Part shown: piece by piece, positions 1 through 8,051 of the stretch | How the letters are laid out: each line of letters starts with the position of its first letter | How positions within the stretch are numbered: the stretch's first letter is position 1 | Assembly: GCA_024234165.1 (NCBI GenBank) | Contig: JACKOP010000003.1 | Location: 124,001-188,000, forward strand | Origin: Pseudomonadales bacterium | GTDB taxonomy: Bacteria > Pseudomonadota > Gammaproteobacteria > Pseudomonadales > UBA5518 | DNA length: 64,000 bases | Direction: 5' to 3' | Notes under the pieces: generated by a model | Database searches by the model: none | What the model saw: only the letters and a program-made list of their open reading frames with translations | What the model was told of the DNA's origin: nothing | Program-made: the position numbers and the translations under genes

Positions 1-34
1 GACCTTTTGCGAGCGGGGCTACTTCGCGAGGGGG

Positions 35-616
35 CTACTTCGCCAGCAGATCGACGCCGGTCAGCCAGCCGTGAGCACTGCCGAGCATCACGACCCACAG
101 CGCCGCCCCGAGCGCCACCGCCACACCATCGCGCCACAGCGGGCCCGCAGGGTAGCGGGTGCCGCTGGCGCGATCACGCCGGCGCAACGAGCTGAAATCG
201 AATCCGGCCCAGAGCAGGATCGCACCGAACAGCACCACGTCGACGAGTCGCCCGTTCGCCAGCAGGTGCCCGGCAGCCCAGAGCTTGGTTGCCGCGACCA
301 GCGGATGACCTATCGCCGCCTTGATGCGGGTGCCGGGCACGAAGGCGGCAGCTGCGACGGCAAGCGCCGGCAACATCAGCAGCGTTGCCGCCGGGCCAGT
401 CCAGACCGGTGGCGCGTACAGCAAGGGGCTCGTCTGGCGCGCCGCCGCGTAACCGGTCACGACCAGCACCAGACCGGCCAGCGAGACCAGCGAATAAAGC
501 GCCTTCCAGCCGTTCGGGCCGAGGCGGGCCAGCATCCGTGCACGCCAGCCGTCGGCGAAGAGGCGCACCGAGTGGCTGCCGAGCAGCAGCAACAGGCCGG
601 ACAGCAGCATTTCCAT
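35..616 (-). CDS. NnrU-family integral membrane protein
   Basis: 193-residue, very hydrophobic protein of the NnrU family. These are inner-membrane proteins first linked to denitrification gene clusters but widespread without them; the molecular function is unknown. About five or six membrane segments are visible: residues 1-14, 37-57, 72-93, 105-117, 123-136 and 165-180. The family-like stretch GHPLVAATKLWAAGHLLANG lies near residue 103. No denitrification gene is nearby, so a nitric-oxide role is not supported here. The stop codon lies inside a 16-nt tandem duplication (about 15-43) that repeats the last codons of the gene. Confidence 0.8.
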   Translation of the reverse strand: MEMLLSGLLLLLGSHSVRLFADGWRARMLARLGPNGWKALYSLVSLAGLVLVVTGYAAARQTSPLLYAPPVWTGPAATLLMLPALAVAAAAFVPGTRIKAAIGHPLVAATKLWAAGHLLANGRLVDVVLFGAILLWAGFDFSSLRRRDRASGTRYPAGPLWRDGVAVALGAALWVVMLGSAHGWLTGVDLLAK

Positions 617-649
617 CGCGGGGCCTCCTGGGCGACGCTCGGGTCGTGA

Positions 650-1018
650 TCAGCCGAAGACGCAGGCGACCAGCTTGTTGCCGTCGATGTCGCGGAAATA
701 ACCACCGTAGAAGCCGTCGCCACGCGGTCCGGGTGCTCCCTCGTCACTGCCGCCGAGCTCGAGCGCCTTTGCATGCACCCGCGCCGCCGTCTCGCGATCA
801 CGCGCGGCCAGCGCCACCATGGTGCCGTTACCCACCGTCGCCGCCTTGCCGTCGTACGGCGTGCAGACTGCCAGCATCGGCGCGCCCATCTGCGTAGACC
901 AGATCACCATGCGATCCATCTGCATCGTGCGTGTGGCGCCCATCTCGCCGAGCAGGGCGTCATAGAACGCCGTCGCGCGCGCGAGATCGTTGGTTCCCAG
1001 GGTCACGTAACTGATCAT
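650..1018 (-). CDS. VOC (glyoxalase/bleomycin-resistance fold) protein
   Basis: 122-residue vicinal-oxygen-chelate protein. It opens with ISYVTLGTNDLARATAFYD, a standard first beta-alpha unit of the fold, and ends with the typical YFRDIDGNKLVACVFG strand. Families of this kind bind a divalent metal and act as lyases, isomerases or dioxygenases; the substrate cannot be read from sequence. The start at 1018 is chosen because a GAGGAAAG ribosome-binding site precedes that ATG and all homologous sequence begins there; a longer in-frame reading to 1096 would run into the upstream hydrolase gene. It lies 19 nt after that gene, so the two are probably cotranscribed. Confidence 0.82.
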   Translation of the reverse strand: MISYVTLGTNDLARATAFYDALLGEMGATRTMQMDRMVIWSTQMGAPMLAVCTPYDGKAATVGNGTMVALAARDRETAARVHAKALELGGSDEGAPGPRGDGFYGGYFRDIDGNKLVACVFG

Positions 1019-1037
1019 GATTGCTTTCCTCGTCGTG

Positions 1038-2111
1038 TCACATCGTAAAGTCGACCGTATCCGGCTTCTGCGTGTACCAGTCGACGCCATCTGCATCGCG
1101 TTCCCGGCGTACCATGCGCCGCCCGACCAGACAGTTCAGGTGCGCGAGTGTCTCGCCGGTTGCCATCACCAGTATTTCGTTCGTCAGTTCGCGCCTGAAC
1201 ATCACGCGGGCGCAATCGACGGCACGCCTGGGTTCTGCCAAGGCGTCGAACAGGGTGACCAACGCGCGCTCGTGCGACTCGATGATCTGCGTCAGGCGCA
1301 CGTGCAGACCGAGAAAAGGCGCCAGATGCCCCGGCAGTACCAGCACGGTATCGGGGAGGCGGGCGCGGATACTCTCGCAGGAGTTCAGCCATTCCTTCAG
1401 CGGATCACCCTTCGGTTCGGTGGGAAACACGCTCACGTTCGGTGTGATCCGCGGCAGCACCTGGTCGCCCGAGATCAGCAGCTTCAGCCCCGGGCAGTAC
1501 AGCGAGACGTGCTCCGGCGAGTGGCCACTGCCGACGATGACCTGCCAGTAGCGATCGCCGATCTCGATGGTTTCGCCGTCGACCAGCCGCCGGAAGCTGT
1601 CGGGCAGTGCGGAAATGCGGCTGCCGAAGCTGCCGAAACGGCTGCGGTAGGTATCGAGCATCTGCTCGTCGTAGCCGGCGGCGCGGTAGAAGCGGATCGC
1701 AACGTCCGGCGCCGGCTGGCCGGTGTAGTCGGCCAGCGTGTGACACATCAGGAACTCTTCACGCGAGACCCACAGATCGCAGTCGAAGCGGCGCGTCAGC
1801 CAGCCGGCCAGACCGATGTGATCAGGATGCAGGTGGGTGCAGATCACACGGCGCAGCGGCTTGCCGCCCATGAACCCCGAGAACAGTCCCTCCCAGCGCG
1901 CACGCGCTTCGGGCACGTCGAGACAGGTATCGACGAGCGTCCAGCCATCACCGTCCTCGAGCAGCCACAGATTGATGTGATCGAGCGCACCCGGCATCGG
2001 GAAGCGCAGCCACCACACGCCATCGGCGACCTGCAGCGGCTCGGTCGGCGCAGCCTTGGCTCCCCAGGGAAATACCAGGCCGCGCAGCTTTTCATGGGTG
2101 GTGGACGGCAT
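1038..2111 (-). CDS. Metallo-beta-lactamase-fold hydrolase
   Basis: 357-residue MBL-fold metallohydrolase. The zinc-binding motif THLHPDHIG is at residues 92-100, with a later GSGHSPEHVSLY motif carrying the next histidine and a GDQVL loop carrying the bridging aspartate. The length and C-terminal extension fit the GloB-like, two-domain MBL proteins often annotated as hydroxyacylglutathione hydrolase-like or acyl-CoA-related thioesterases; substrate unknown. The ATG at 2111 is preferred over the in-frame GTG at 2117 because the GGAGAG ribosome-binding site lies 7 nt before the ATG. It is upstream partner of the VOC gene on the same strand. Confidence 0.82.
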   Translation of the reverse strand: MPSTTHEKLRGLVFPWGAKAAPTEPLQVADGVWWLRFPMPGALDHINLWLLEDGDGWTLVDTCLDVPEARARWEGLFSGFMGGKPLRRVICTHLHPDHIGLAGWLTRRFDCDLWVSREEFLMCHTLADYTGQPAPDVAIRFYRAAGYDEQMLDTYRSRFGSFGSRISALPDSFRRLVDGETIEIGDRYWQVIVGSGHSPEHVSLYCPGLKLLISGDQVLPRITPNVSVFPTEPKGDPLKEWLNSCESIRARLPDTVLVLPGHLAPFLGLHVRLTQIIESHERALVTLFDALAEPRRAVDCARVMFRRELTNEILVMATGETLAHLNCLVGRRMVRRERDADGVDWYTQKPDTVDFTM

Positions 2112-2149
2112 GTGCACTCTCTCTCCGCGATACTCCTGCTGCCGGCATG

Positions 2150-4144
2150 TTAGCGCGGATCACGCTGCGGCGACTCGGGCAACGCAAAGGCGATCAGCTG
2201 ATCACTGTGCGCCTGCTCCGGAAAACCGAAATGCCCGGCCGCAGCGATCACGACGAACTGGCGGCCGTCGCCCGCACGGCGGTAGATCATCGGTGTGGCG
2301 TGTCCTCCGGCGGGCAATTCTCCCTTCCACAGCTCCTCGCCGGTTTCGCTGTCGAAGGCGCGCAGGTGGCGGTCGGGGGTAGCGGCGATGAAAGTGAGCC
2401 CGCTGGCCGTCACGCTGGGCCCGCCGATGTTCGGCGCTCCGCGCAGGCGTGAAAACGGCCATGGCGCCAGGTGCTCGAGCGTTCCCAGCGGCACTTCCCA
2501 GCGCTTGTCCCCACTCGCCAGATCGATCGCACTCAGCGTTCCCCACGGCGGTGCGTTGCACGGCACACCGAGCGGTGACAGCAGCGGTTCGATGCGCAGG
2601 CAGTACGGGGTTTCGAGCTGCGGGGCCACCAGCGACTCCTTGCCTGCTGCCTCGCACTGGTCGCGCGGTATCAACTTCAACTCGGCAGGCATGAACAGCG
2701 TGTTCAGGATCAGCAGTCCGCGCCCGGGATCGATCGCCGGTGTGCCCCAGTTGTTGCCGCCCATATCGCTCGGGTAGAACAGCGTTCCGGCCAGCGAGGG
2801 CGGGGTGAACATCCCTTCGTTGCGCAGACTGCGGATCTTGCGCTGGCACGCGCCACGATCCCAGAACGTGAAGCCCCAGGCATCGTCGGCGTCCAGACGG
2901 TGCGGGTGCAGCGGTGCGGGCTTGACCGGAAACGGCTGGGTAGGTGCCAGGTATTCCCCGGGCACCTCCCAGTTCTGCGGCACCGGCCGCTCCTCGACCG
3001 GGAACAGTGGTTCACCGGTTTCGCGATTCAATATGAACAGGTGGCCCATCTTGGTCGGCTGCGCGAGCGCAGGGATGCTCCTGCCGTCACGGCGCAGATC
3101 GAACAGCGTCGGCTGCGCCGGCGTGTCGAAATCCCAGATGTCGTGGTGTACCGCCTGGAAGTGCCACACCAGCTCGCCGCTCGTACCACGCAGGGCAACC
3201 ACCGAACTCGAGTAGTGGTCGCTGCCGTTGCGCAGACCGCCATAGAAGTCGGTCGAGGTGTTGCCGGTCGGGAGGAACACCAGGTCGCGCTCGGCATCGA
3301 CCGAAATGATCGACCACACATTCGGCGTACCGCGCCGGTACAGGGGCTGGCCCGAGTCGTCGCGTGTGTGGCTTTCGCCCGGGGGAATGCCGTCCCAGTA
3401 CCACAGCAGCCGGCCGCTGCGTACATCGAAGGCACGCACCACGCCACTCGGCATGTGGTTGTGGGTACGATCGAGCACGAACGCACCGGTGATCACCCGG
3501 TCGCCGATCACGGCCGGCGGCGAAGTGACCGAGTATTCGTATTCCTCGAGCGCACCGAGCCCGGCGCGCAGATCGACCTGGCCTTCCTCGCCGAAATCGC
3601 GGCAGGGTTTGCCGTCGCGCGCATCGAGTGCGATCAGGCGACTATCGAGGGTGCCCATCAGGATACGGTGCTCGCAGGCGGCACCACGTGGCTCGGGATC
3701 CTGCCAGCTCGCGACGCCGCGGCAGTTCACCAGCACTTCACGATCGACATCGACGCCCGGGTCGTAACGCCATTTTTCCACGCCGGTCGCCGGATCGAGC
3801 GCAAACACCTTGTTGAAGGCCGTGCAACCATACAGCGTGTCACCAACCAGAATCGGCGTGAGCTGCCAACTGCTCGCCCTGGCACCCCTGTCGCCGGCTG
3901 CAAGATCCGGAGCCCGCGCCTGGCGTACGTCGCCGCTGCGATAGACCCATGCCTGGCGCAGCAGATGCACGTTGTCGCGCGTGATCTGGGTCGCTGCAGA
4001 ATAATGGCCACCGCCGGGTGCGCCGCCGTAGGTCGGCCAGCCGGCTTCGGCGCCGGCTGGAAATTGCGCCGGTGTCTCGCGTCCGCAGGCGCTCAGCATT
4101 GCGAGCAGCATCACAAAGGGCAGTTTCCGGGCAGCGGATCGCAA
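2150..4144 (-). CDS. PQQ-dependent dehydrogenase, lipoprotein form
   Basis: 664-residue quinoprotein related to the membrane glucose/quinate dehydrogenases (Gcd/QuiA). It would oxidise a sugar or polyol on the periplasmic side and pass electrons to the quinone pool. Seen: repeated beta-propeller W motifs, the family signature FPVEERPVPQNWEVPGEY followed by PTQPFPVKP, and a C-terminal IGGPSVTASGLTFIAATPDR block with DSETGEELWKGELPAGGHA. Unlike Gcd it has no five-helix membrane anchor. Instead a lipoprotein signal is present (RK, hydrophobic run, LSAC with Cys20). The start is the TTG at 4144, 8 nt after GGGAG; an in-frame reading to 4369 would enter the divergent gene. No heme motif is present. 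It is encoded divergently from the CAP-domain lipoprotein. Substrate unassigned. Confidence 0.85.
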   Translation of the reverse strand: MRSAARKLPFVMLLAMLSACGRETPAQFPAGAEAGWPTYGGAPGGGHYSAATQITRDNVHLLRQAWVYRSGDVRQARAPDLAAGDRGARASSWQLTPILVGDTLYGCTAFNKVFALDPATGVEKWRYDPGVDVDREVLVNCRGVASWQDPEPRGAACEHRILMGTLDSRLIALDARDGKPCRDFGEEGQVDLRAGLGALEEYEYSVTSPPAVIGDRVITGAFVLDRTHNHMPSGVVRAFDVRSGRLLWYWDGIPPGESHTRDDSGQPLYRRGTPNVWSIISVDAERDLVFLPTGNTSTDFYGGLRNGSDHYSSSVVALRGTSGELVWHFQAVHHDIWDFDTPAQPTLFDLRRDGRSIPALAQPTKMGHLFILNRETGEPLFPVEERPVPQNWEVPGEYLAPTQPFPVKPAPLHPHRLDADDAWGFTFWDRGACQRKIRSLRNEGMFTPPSLAGTLFYPSDMGGNNWGTPAIDPGRGLLILNTLFMPAELKLIPRDQCEAAGKESLVAPQLETPYCLRIEPLLSPLGVPCNAPPWGTLSAIDLASGDKRWEVPLGTLEHLAPWPFSRLRGAPNIGGPSVTASGLTFIAATPDRHLRAFDSETGEELWKGELPAGGHATPMIYRRAGDGRQFVVIAAAGHFGFPEQAHSDQLIAFALPESPQRDPR

Positions 4145-4220
4145 CAGTGTGTCTCCCTGATGAGCTCGGCCCGCGCTAGAGTGAGCAGGACCGAAGCTGA
4201 ATGCAAGTGTCCACAGAGCC

Positions 4221-4808
4221 ATGCCCGTATTTGCCGTCCGCAGCCTGATCACTGCCGTAGTCGCAGCGTCGTTGCTCGCCGCCTGTGCGGGCGCGCCGGC
4301 ACCGGAAGCACGCTCCACCCGGCCGGCGAGCGCTGACGAACAACGGCGCTTCGCTGACAGCATCAACACCTATCGCGTCGCCCGCCGACTCCCGCGAATC
4401 ACCGTGTCGGCGTCGCTGATGGCGGTGGCTCGCGCGCACCTCGATGACCTCGAGCAGCGCCACCGGCGCGACGCGCAGTGCAATATGCATTCGTGGAGCA
4501 ATGCGGGCAACTGGTCAGGGTGCTGCTACACGCCCGATCATGCCAGGGCAGCATGCATGTGGAACAAGCCCAGGGAGATCACGGGCGGGCGCTACAGCTC
4601 GCCTGGTTACGAGATCGTCGCGCATTACAGCGACCCGATCACGCCGGCGCGTGCACTGCTGATCTGGCAGGAAAGCCCCGCGCATCTGGCGATGTTGCTG
4701 AACACGCAGCAGTGGGCGCAACACCCGTGGCAGGCGATGGGTGCAGCGATCGGACGCCACTATGCCGTGGTGTGGTTCGGCGAGGAACCTGACACCGCCG
4801 CCGACTGA
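4221..4808 (+). CDS. CAP/SCP-domain lipoprotein
   Basis: 195-residue secreted protein of the CAP (cysteine-rich secretory, antigen 5, PR-1) superfamily. The N-terminus is a lipoprotein signal with lipobox LAAC (Cys22). The CAP cavity residues are readable: a histidine in NMHSWS, a glutamate in GYEIVA, and the WQESPAHLAML segment. Several cysteines (CNM, GCCY, AACMW) probably form disulfides. Bacterial CAP proteins are poorly characterised; peptidase or lipid-binding roles have been proposed but none is shown here. The 3' end overlaps the convergent ATP-grasp-like gene by 49 nt. Confidence 0.75.
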   Translation: MPVFAVRSLITAVVAASLLAACAGAPAPEARSTRPASADEQRRFADSINTYRVARRLPRITVSASLMAVARAHLDDLEQRHRRDAQCNMHSWSNAGNWSGCCYTPDHARAACMWNKPREITGGRYSSPGYEIVAHYSDPITPARALLIWQESPAHLAMLLNTQQWAQHPWQAMGAAIGRHYAVVWFGEEPDTAAD

Positions 4809-6082
4809 GGCACGACGCGCGGCACGGCCACGCCGTCCCCGAGCACGAACACCGACGCCAGGCCGCCGGAGATCGTGCGCAGGTTGGTCGTCTGGCCCTG
4901 GTAGAGCCGCGCACTGAGCAGGCGTACCTGTGCCCCATAGCTGACACAGCGCAGGTCGAACTTCAGCGCCGGAGCATCACTTGCCGGGGTGGCGCGGCGC
5001 GTCGGCGGCGGCGTGTACGCCTGCGCGATGTACTCGCCGGAGGCGACGATCTCGGCCCACACGCGCTTGGTCAGGCGTTCGCCCCGATACGCACCGCGGC
5101 TCGCGTAGCCCGCGAAGGGCTTGAAGAAATAGTGTCTGCGCGCGTTCCACAGCACGTTTGCGTCGGCGGCCGTCACGATCCGTGCCGGCGGCACGTGCGC
5201 GCCGAGCACGCGTCGCGTGCCAGCAGGAACGCCGATGTGCTCCAGCCAGACCGCATCGGACAGCAGCACCAGCCCGCGCTTGTCGGCGTAGAGCGCGTGG
5301 TGGCGCGGCGAGGGGGTCAGCACGACGGCGTCGGCCAGATACGCTGCCCGCAGCGACGCGTGCGCTGGTTCCCGCAGCGTGAAGTCGGTGCAGCGGTTGT
5401 AGACCAGATCGACCGCCTGCGCGCCGTGACGCAGCTCACCGTCGACGAACACGAGTTCCTCCGGAGCGACGATCTCGCAGTCGATCCCGGCACGACGGAA
5501 CAACGCACGAAACAGCAGGAACTCCGGGTACAGGAACTGCTCGACCGGACGATCGTCGACGATGCGCACCCGGCGCAACGCGCGCTCACCGCGCGCCAGT
5601 CGCCATTCGTTGCAGAAATCCTCAAGCCATTGCGCCGGCGCATCGCGCCCGCTGGTCGGCATCGCGAGTGCCCGCCCCATTTCCGCGCAGGCGTCGCGCT
5701 GGCTGTCGGCAAGCAGCGCCGCCAGATAGGCTCCGCCCGCATTGGTGTTGATTTCGATCAGCTTCGCCCCGTCGGGCTCGGGATGGAAGTCGAACGCCAT
5801 CATCGCACTCAGGGTGTGCTGGTCCGGCCAAGGGCTGTCCGCGAGCGCGACTTCCTGGAAGGCAGGCAGCGCCATCACCTCGTGCGCTGCGTCGACGGTC
5901 GCGCGCATTGCGTGCCACTGCGCGGCATTCGCAAACACGGGGTAGGGGGCGAACAGGTGTTCGCGGCCGATCAGGTATTGCGGCAAACTGCCTTCACGCA
6001 GCAAGGCCTCGCGAAAATGTCGCTCCAGCATCGCGACATCGAGCGAGATGCAGTGGCACTGCGCGTTCAGGGTATCGGGCAT
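4760..6082 (-). CDS. ATP-grasp-like protein of unknown function
   Basis: 440-residue protein that I do not recognise by name. Two stretches look like ATP-grasp chemistry: KLIEINTNAGGAYL at residues 107-120 (the E-x-N pair that binds Mg in ATP-grasp ligases) and RRHYFFKPFAGYASRGAYRG at 315-334 (lysine plus a Gly-Ser-Arg loop that could hold ATP phosphates). The metal-binding motif precedes the phosphate loop, the reverse of the standard order, which suggests a circularly permuted ATP-grasp fold as in glutathionylspermidine-synthase-like proteins. An amide- or peptide-ligase role is inference only. The ATG at 6082 follows a TATAAT-like hexamer at 6112-6117. It overlaps the CAP gene tail to tail. 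Confidence 0.6.
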   Translation of the reverse strand: MPDTLNAQCHCISLDVAMLERHFREALLREGSLPQYLIGREHLFAPYPVFANAAQWHAMRATVDAAHEVMALPAFQEVALADSPWPDQHTLSAMMAFDFHPEPDGAKLIEINTNAGGAYLAALLADSQRDACAEMGRALAMPTSGRDAPAQWLEDFCNEWRLARGERALRRVRIVDDRPVEQFLYPEFLLFRALFRRAGIDCEIVAPEELVFVDGELRHGAQAVDLVYNRCTDFTLREPAHASLRAAYLADAVVLTPSPRHHALYADKRGLVLLSDAVWLEHIGVPAGTRRVLGAHVPPARIVTAADANVLWNARRHYFFKPFAGYASRGAYRGERLTKRVWAEIVASGEYIAQAYTPPPTRRATPASDAPALKFDLRCVSYGAQVRLLSARLYQGQTTNLRTISGGLASVFVLGDGVAVPRVVPQSAAVSGSSPNHTTA

Positions 6083-6111
6083 CGGACGCGATCGGGCAGG
6101 GTAGGCGGCGA

Positions 6112-6117
6112 ATTATA
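6112..6117 (-). promoter_or_regulatory. TATAAT -10-like element before the ATP-grasp-like gene
   Basis: A perfect TATAAT on the minus strand, 29 nt upstream of the ATG at 6082, in the 106-nt gap after glmS. No convincing -35 hexamer is present at 16-18 nt, so it is only a candidate promoter. An imperfect hairpin (GACCGGGCAC / GTGCCGGTC) lies between it and the glmS stop and might end glmS transcription. Confidence 0.3.
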
Positions 6118-6159
6118 AGCAGCGGACCGGGCACGCAGTGCCGGTCGGTACAATTCACC

Positions 6160-6226
6160 TCGGCCGGACCGGATCACTCGCTGGCGCGCTACTCCACGGT
6201 GACCGATTTCGCGAGATTGCGCGGCT
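6160..6226 (-). other. Potential attTn7 site at the glmS 3' end (unoccupied)
   Basis: The last glmS codons (NLAKSVTVE then TAG) match the conserved segment recognised by TnsD of Tn7-family transposons, which insert about 25 bp past the stop, near 6164. No transposon end or cargo is present; the next gene follows after 106 nt. Confidence 0.4.
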
Positions 6227-8024
6227 GGTCGACATCGGTACCCTTCATTATCGCCACGTGGTACGAGAGCAGTTGCAGCGGCACGGTGTAGACCACGGGT
6301 TCGAGGATCTTCGATACGTGCGGCATCTGGACGACGGTCATCGTCGGGCTGTCGGTGAAGCCGGCTTGTTCGTCGGCGAACACGTACAGCCGCCCGCCGC
6401 GCGCCTGCACCTCGGCCAGGTTGGAGCGCAGCTTTTCCAGCAACTCGTTGTTCGGTGCAACCGTGACCACCGGCATCTGTTCGTCGACCAGTGCCAACGG
6501 CCCGTGCTTCAGTTCGCCCGCGGCGTAGGCTTCGGCGTGGATATACGAGATTTCCTTGAGCTTCAGCGCGCCTTCCATTGCAACCGGATACTGCACGCCA
6601 CGCCCCAGAAACAGCGCGTGATCCTTCTCGATGAAGTCCTCGGCGACGGCGCGGATGCGCGCATCCAGACCCAGCACCTGCTCCACCAGTGCCGGCAGGG
6701 CGTGCATCGCTTCGACGATGGTGCGCTCCTGCGCCGTGTCGGCGCCGGCACGTTTCGCCAGCACCGTGGTCAACAGCATCAGCGCCACCAGTTGCGTCGT
6801 GAAAGCCTTGGTCGAGGCGACGCCAATCTCGGGGCCGGCTTCGGTCATGATCGCCAGATGCGATTCGCGCACCAGCGACGATTGTGGCGCGTTGCAGATC
6901 GCCAGCGTGGAGCGGTAGCCGAGGGTGTGTGCAAGACGCAGCGCCGCAAGCGTGTCCGCTGTCTCACCCGATTGCGAGATGGTCACGAACAGCGTGTCCT
7001 TCGCCACCACGAGCTTGCGGTAGCGGAACTCGCTCGCGATCTCGACCGCGCACGGAATACCTGCGTACTCCTCGATCCAGTAACGCGCGACCAGCCCGGA
7101 ATGGTAGCTGGTACCGCAGGCGACGATCTGTACCGCGGCGACGTTCGCGAAAACCTCGTCGGCCGCGACACCGAAGGCCTGTTCGTAGACATGGTCGCTG
7201 CCGATGCGCCCGCGCAAGGTGTTGGCGATGGCACGCGGCTGCTCGTGGATCTCCTTCAGCATGAAGTGGCGGAATGGCCCCTTGTCGGCATGATCGGCCG
7301 CGTCGCCCAGGCGTTCCACCGGGCGGTGCGTGTCGCGCCCCGCGGCATCGAACACGCGCACGCCGAGCGTGGTCACGTCGGCGATATCGCCTTCCTGCAG
7401 GAAAATCACGCGATCGGTGACCTGGCGCAGCGCGATCTGGTCCGAGGCCACGAAATGTTCACCGATACCGATACCGATCACCAGCGGACTGCCCTGGCGC
7501 GCAGCCACCAGGCGATGCGGCTCGTCGCTCGCGATCACCGCGATCGCGAAGGCACCCCGCAACTCACCAACGGCACTGCGCACCGCGTCGAGCAGGGACA
7601 AGCCCCGCTGCGCACGCAGGTGATCGATCAGGTGCACGATCACTTCGGTATCCGTCTCCGAGACGAATTCGTAGCCCGCCGCCTGCAACCGTTCACGCAG
7701 CTCGTTGTGGTTCTCGATGATGCCGTTGTGCACCAGCGCAAGCCGACCGTTGCTGGCGTGCGGGTGCGCGTTGGCTTCGCTCGGACGCCCGTGCGTGGCC
7801 CAGCGCGTATGGGCGATCCCGGTCGTGCCATCGAGCGCGGCACGGTCCACGCTGTCGCTGAGCGCGGCGACCTTGCCGGTACGCTTCACGCAATCGATAC
7901 GACCGCTCGCATCGAGCAGTGCAACCCCGGCCGAGTCGTAACCGCGGTATTCGAGGCGCCGCAGCCCCTCGATCAGGATTTCGGCTACAGGTCGCTGGGC
8001 GACGGCTCCGACGATTCCGCACAT
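6189..8024 (-). CDS. glmS: Glutamine--fructose-6-phosphate aminotransferase (isomerizing)
   Basis: 611-residue GlmS makes glucosamine-6-phosphate from fructose-6-phosphate and glutamine, the first step to UDP-GlcNAc for peptidoglycan and lipopolysaccharide. The N-terminal glutaminase domain starts MCGIVGAVAQ with nucleophile Cys2 and contains TRWATHGRPSEANAHPH. Two SIS isomerase domains follow (VACGTSYHSG, TISQSGETADT, ESEA-type loop SYIHAEAYAAGELKHGP). It ends with the conserved DQPRNLAKSVTVE. Length equals that of E. coli GlmS (609). It follows glmU by 27 nt on the same strand, so the two hexosamine genes form one unit. Confidence 0.98.
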   Translation of the reverse strand: MCGIVGAVAQRPVAEILIEGLRRLEYRGYDSAGVALLDASGRIDCVKRTGKVAALSDSVDRAALDGTTGIAHTRWATHGRPSEANAHPHASNGRLALVHNGIIENHNELRERLQAAGYEFVSETDTEVIVHLIDHLRAQRGLSLLDAVRSAVGELRGAFAIAVIASDEPHRLVAARQGSPLVIGIGIGEHFVASDQIALRQVTDRVIFLQEGDIADVTTLGVRVFDAAGRDTHRPVERLGDAADHADKGPFRHFMLKEIHEQPRAIANTLRGRIGSDHVYEQAFGVAADEVFANVAAVQIVACGTSYHSGLVARYWIEEYAGIPCAVEIASEFRYRKLVVAKDTLFVTISQSGETADTLAALRLAHTLGYRSTLAICNAPQSSLVRESHLAIMTEAGPEIGVASTKAFTTQLVALMLLTTVLAKRAGADTAQERTIVEAMHALPALVEQVLGLDARIRAVAEDFIEKDHALFLGRGVQYPVAMEGALKLKEISYIHAEAYAAGELKHGPLALVDEQMPVVTVAPNNELLEKLRSNLAEVQARGGRLYVFADEQAGFTDSPTMTVVQMPHVSKILEPVVYTVPLQLLSYHVAIMKGTDVDQPRNLAKSVTVE

Positions 8025-8051
8025 GGTCCTTTCCTGTTCTCGAGGTGTACG

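Noticed and set aside
1017..2153. 378-codon plus-strand frame opposite the MBL hydrolase
   Set aside because: Shadow frame; the minus-strand protein has the zinc motif and a proper start.
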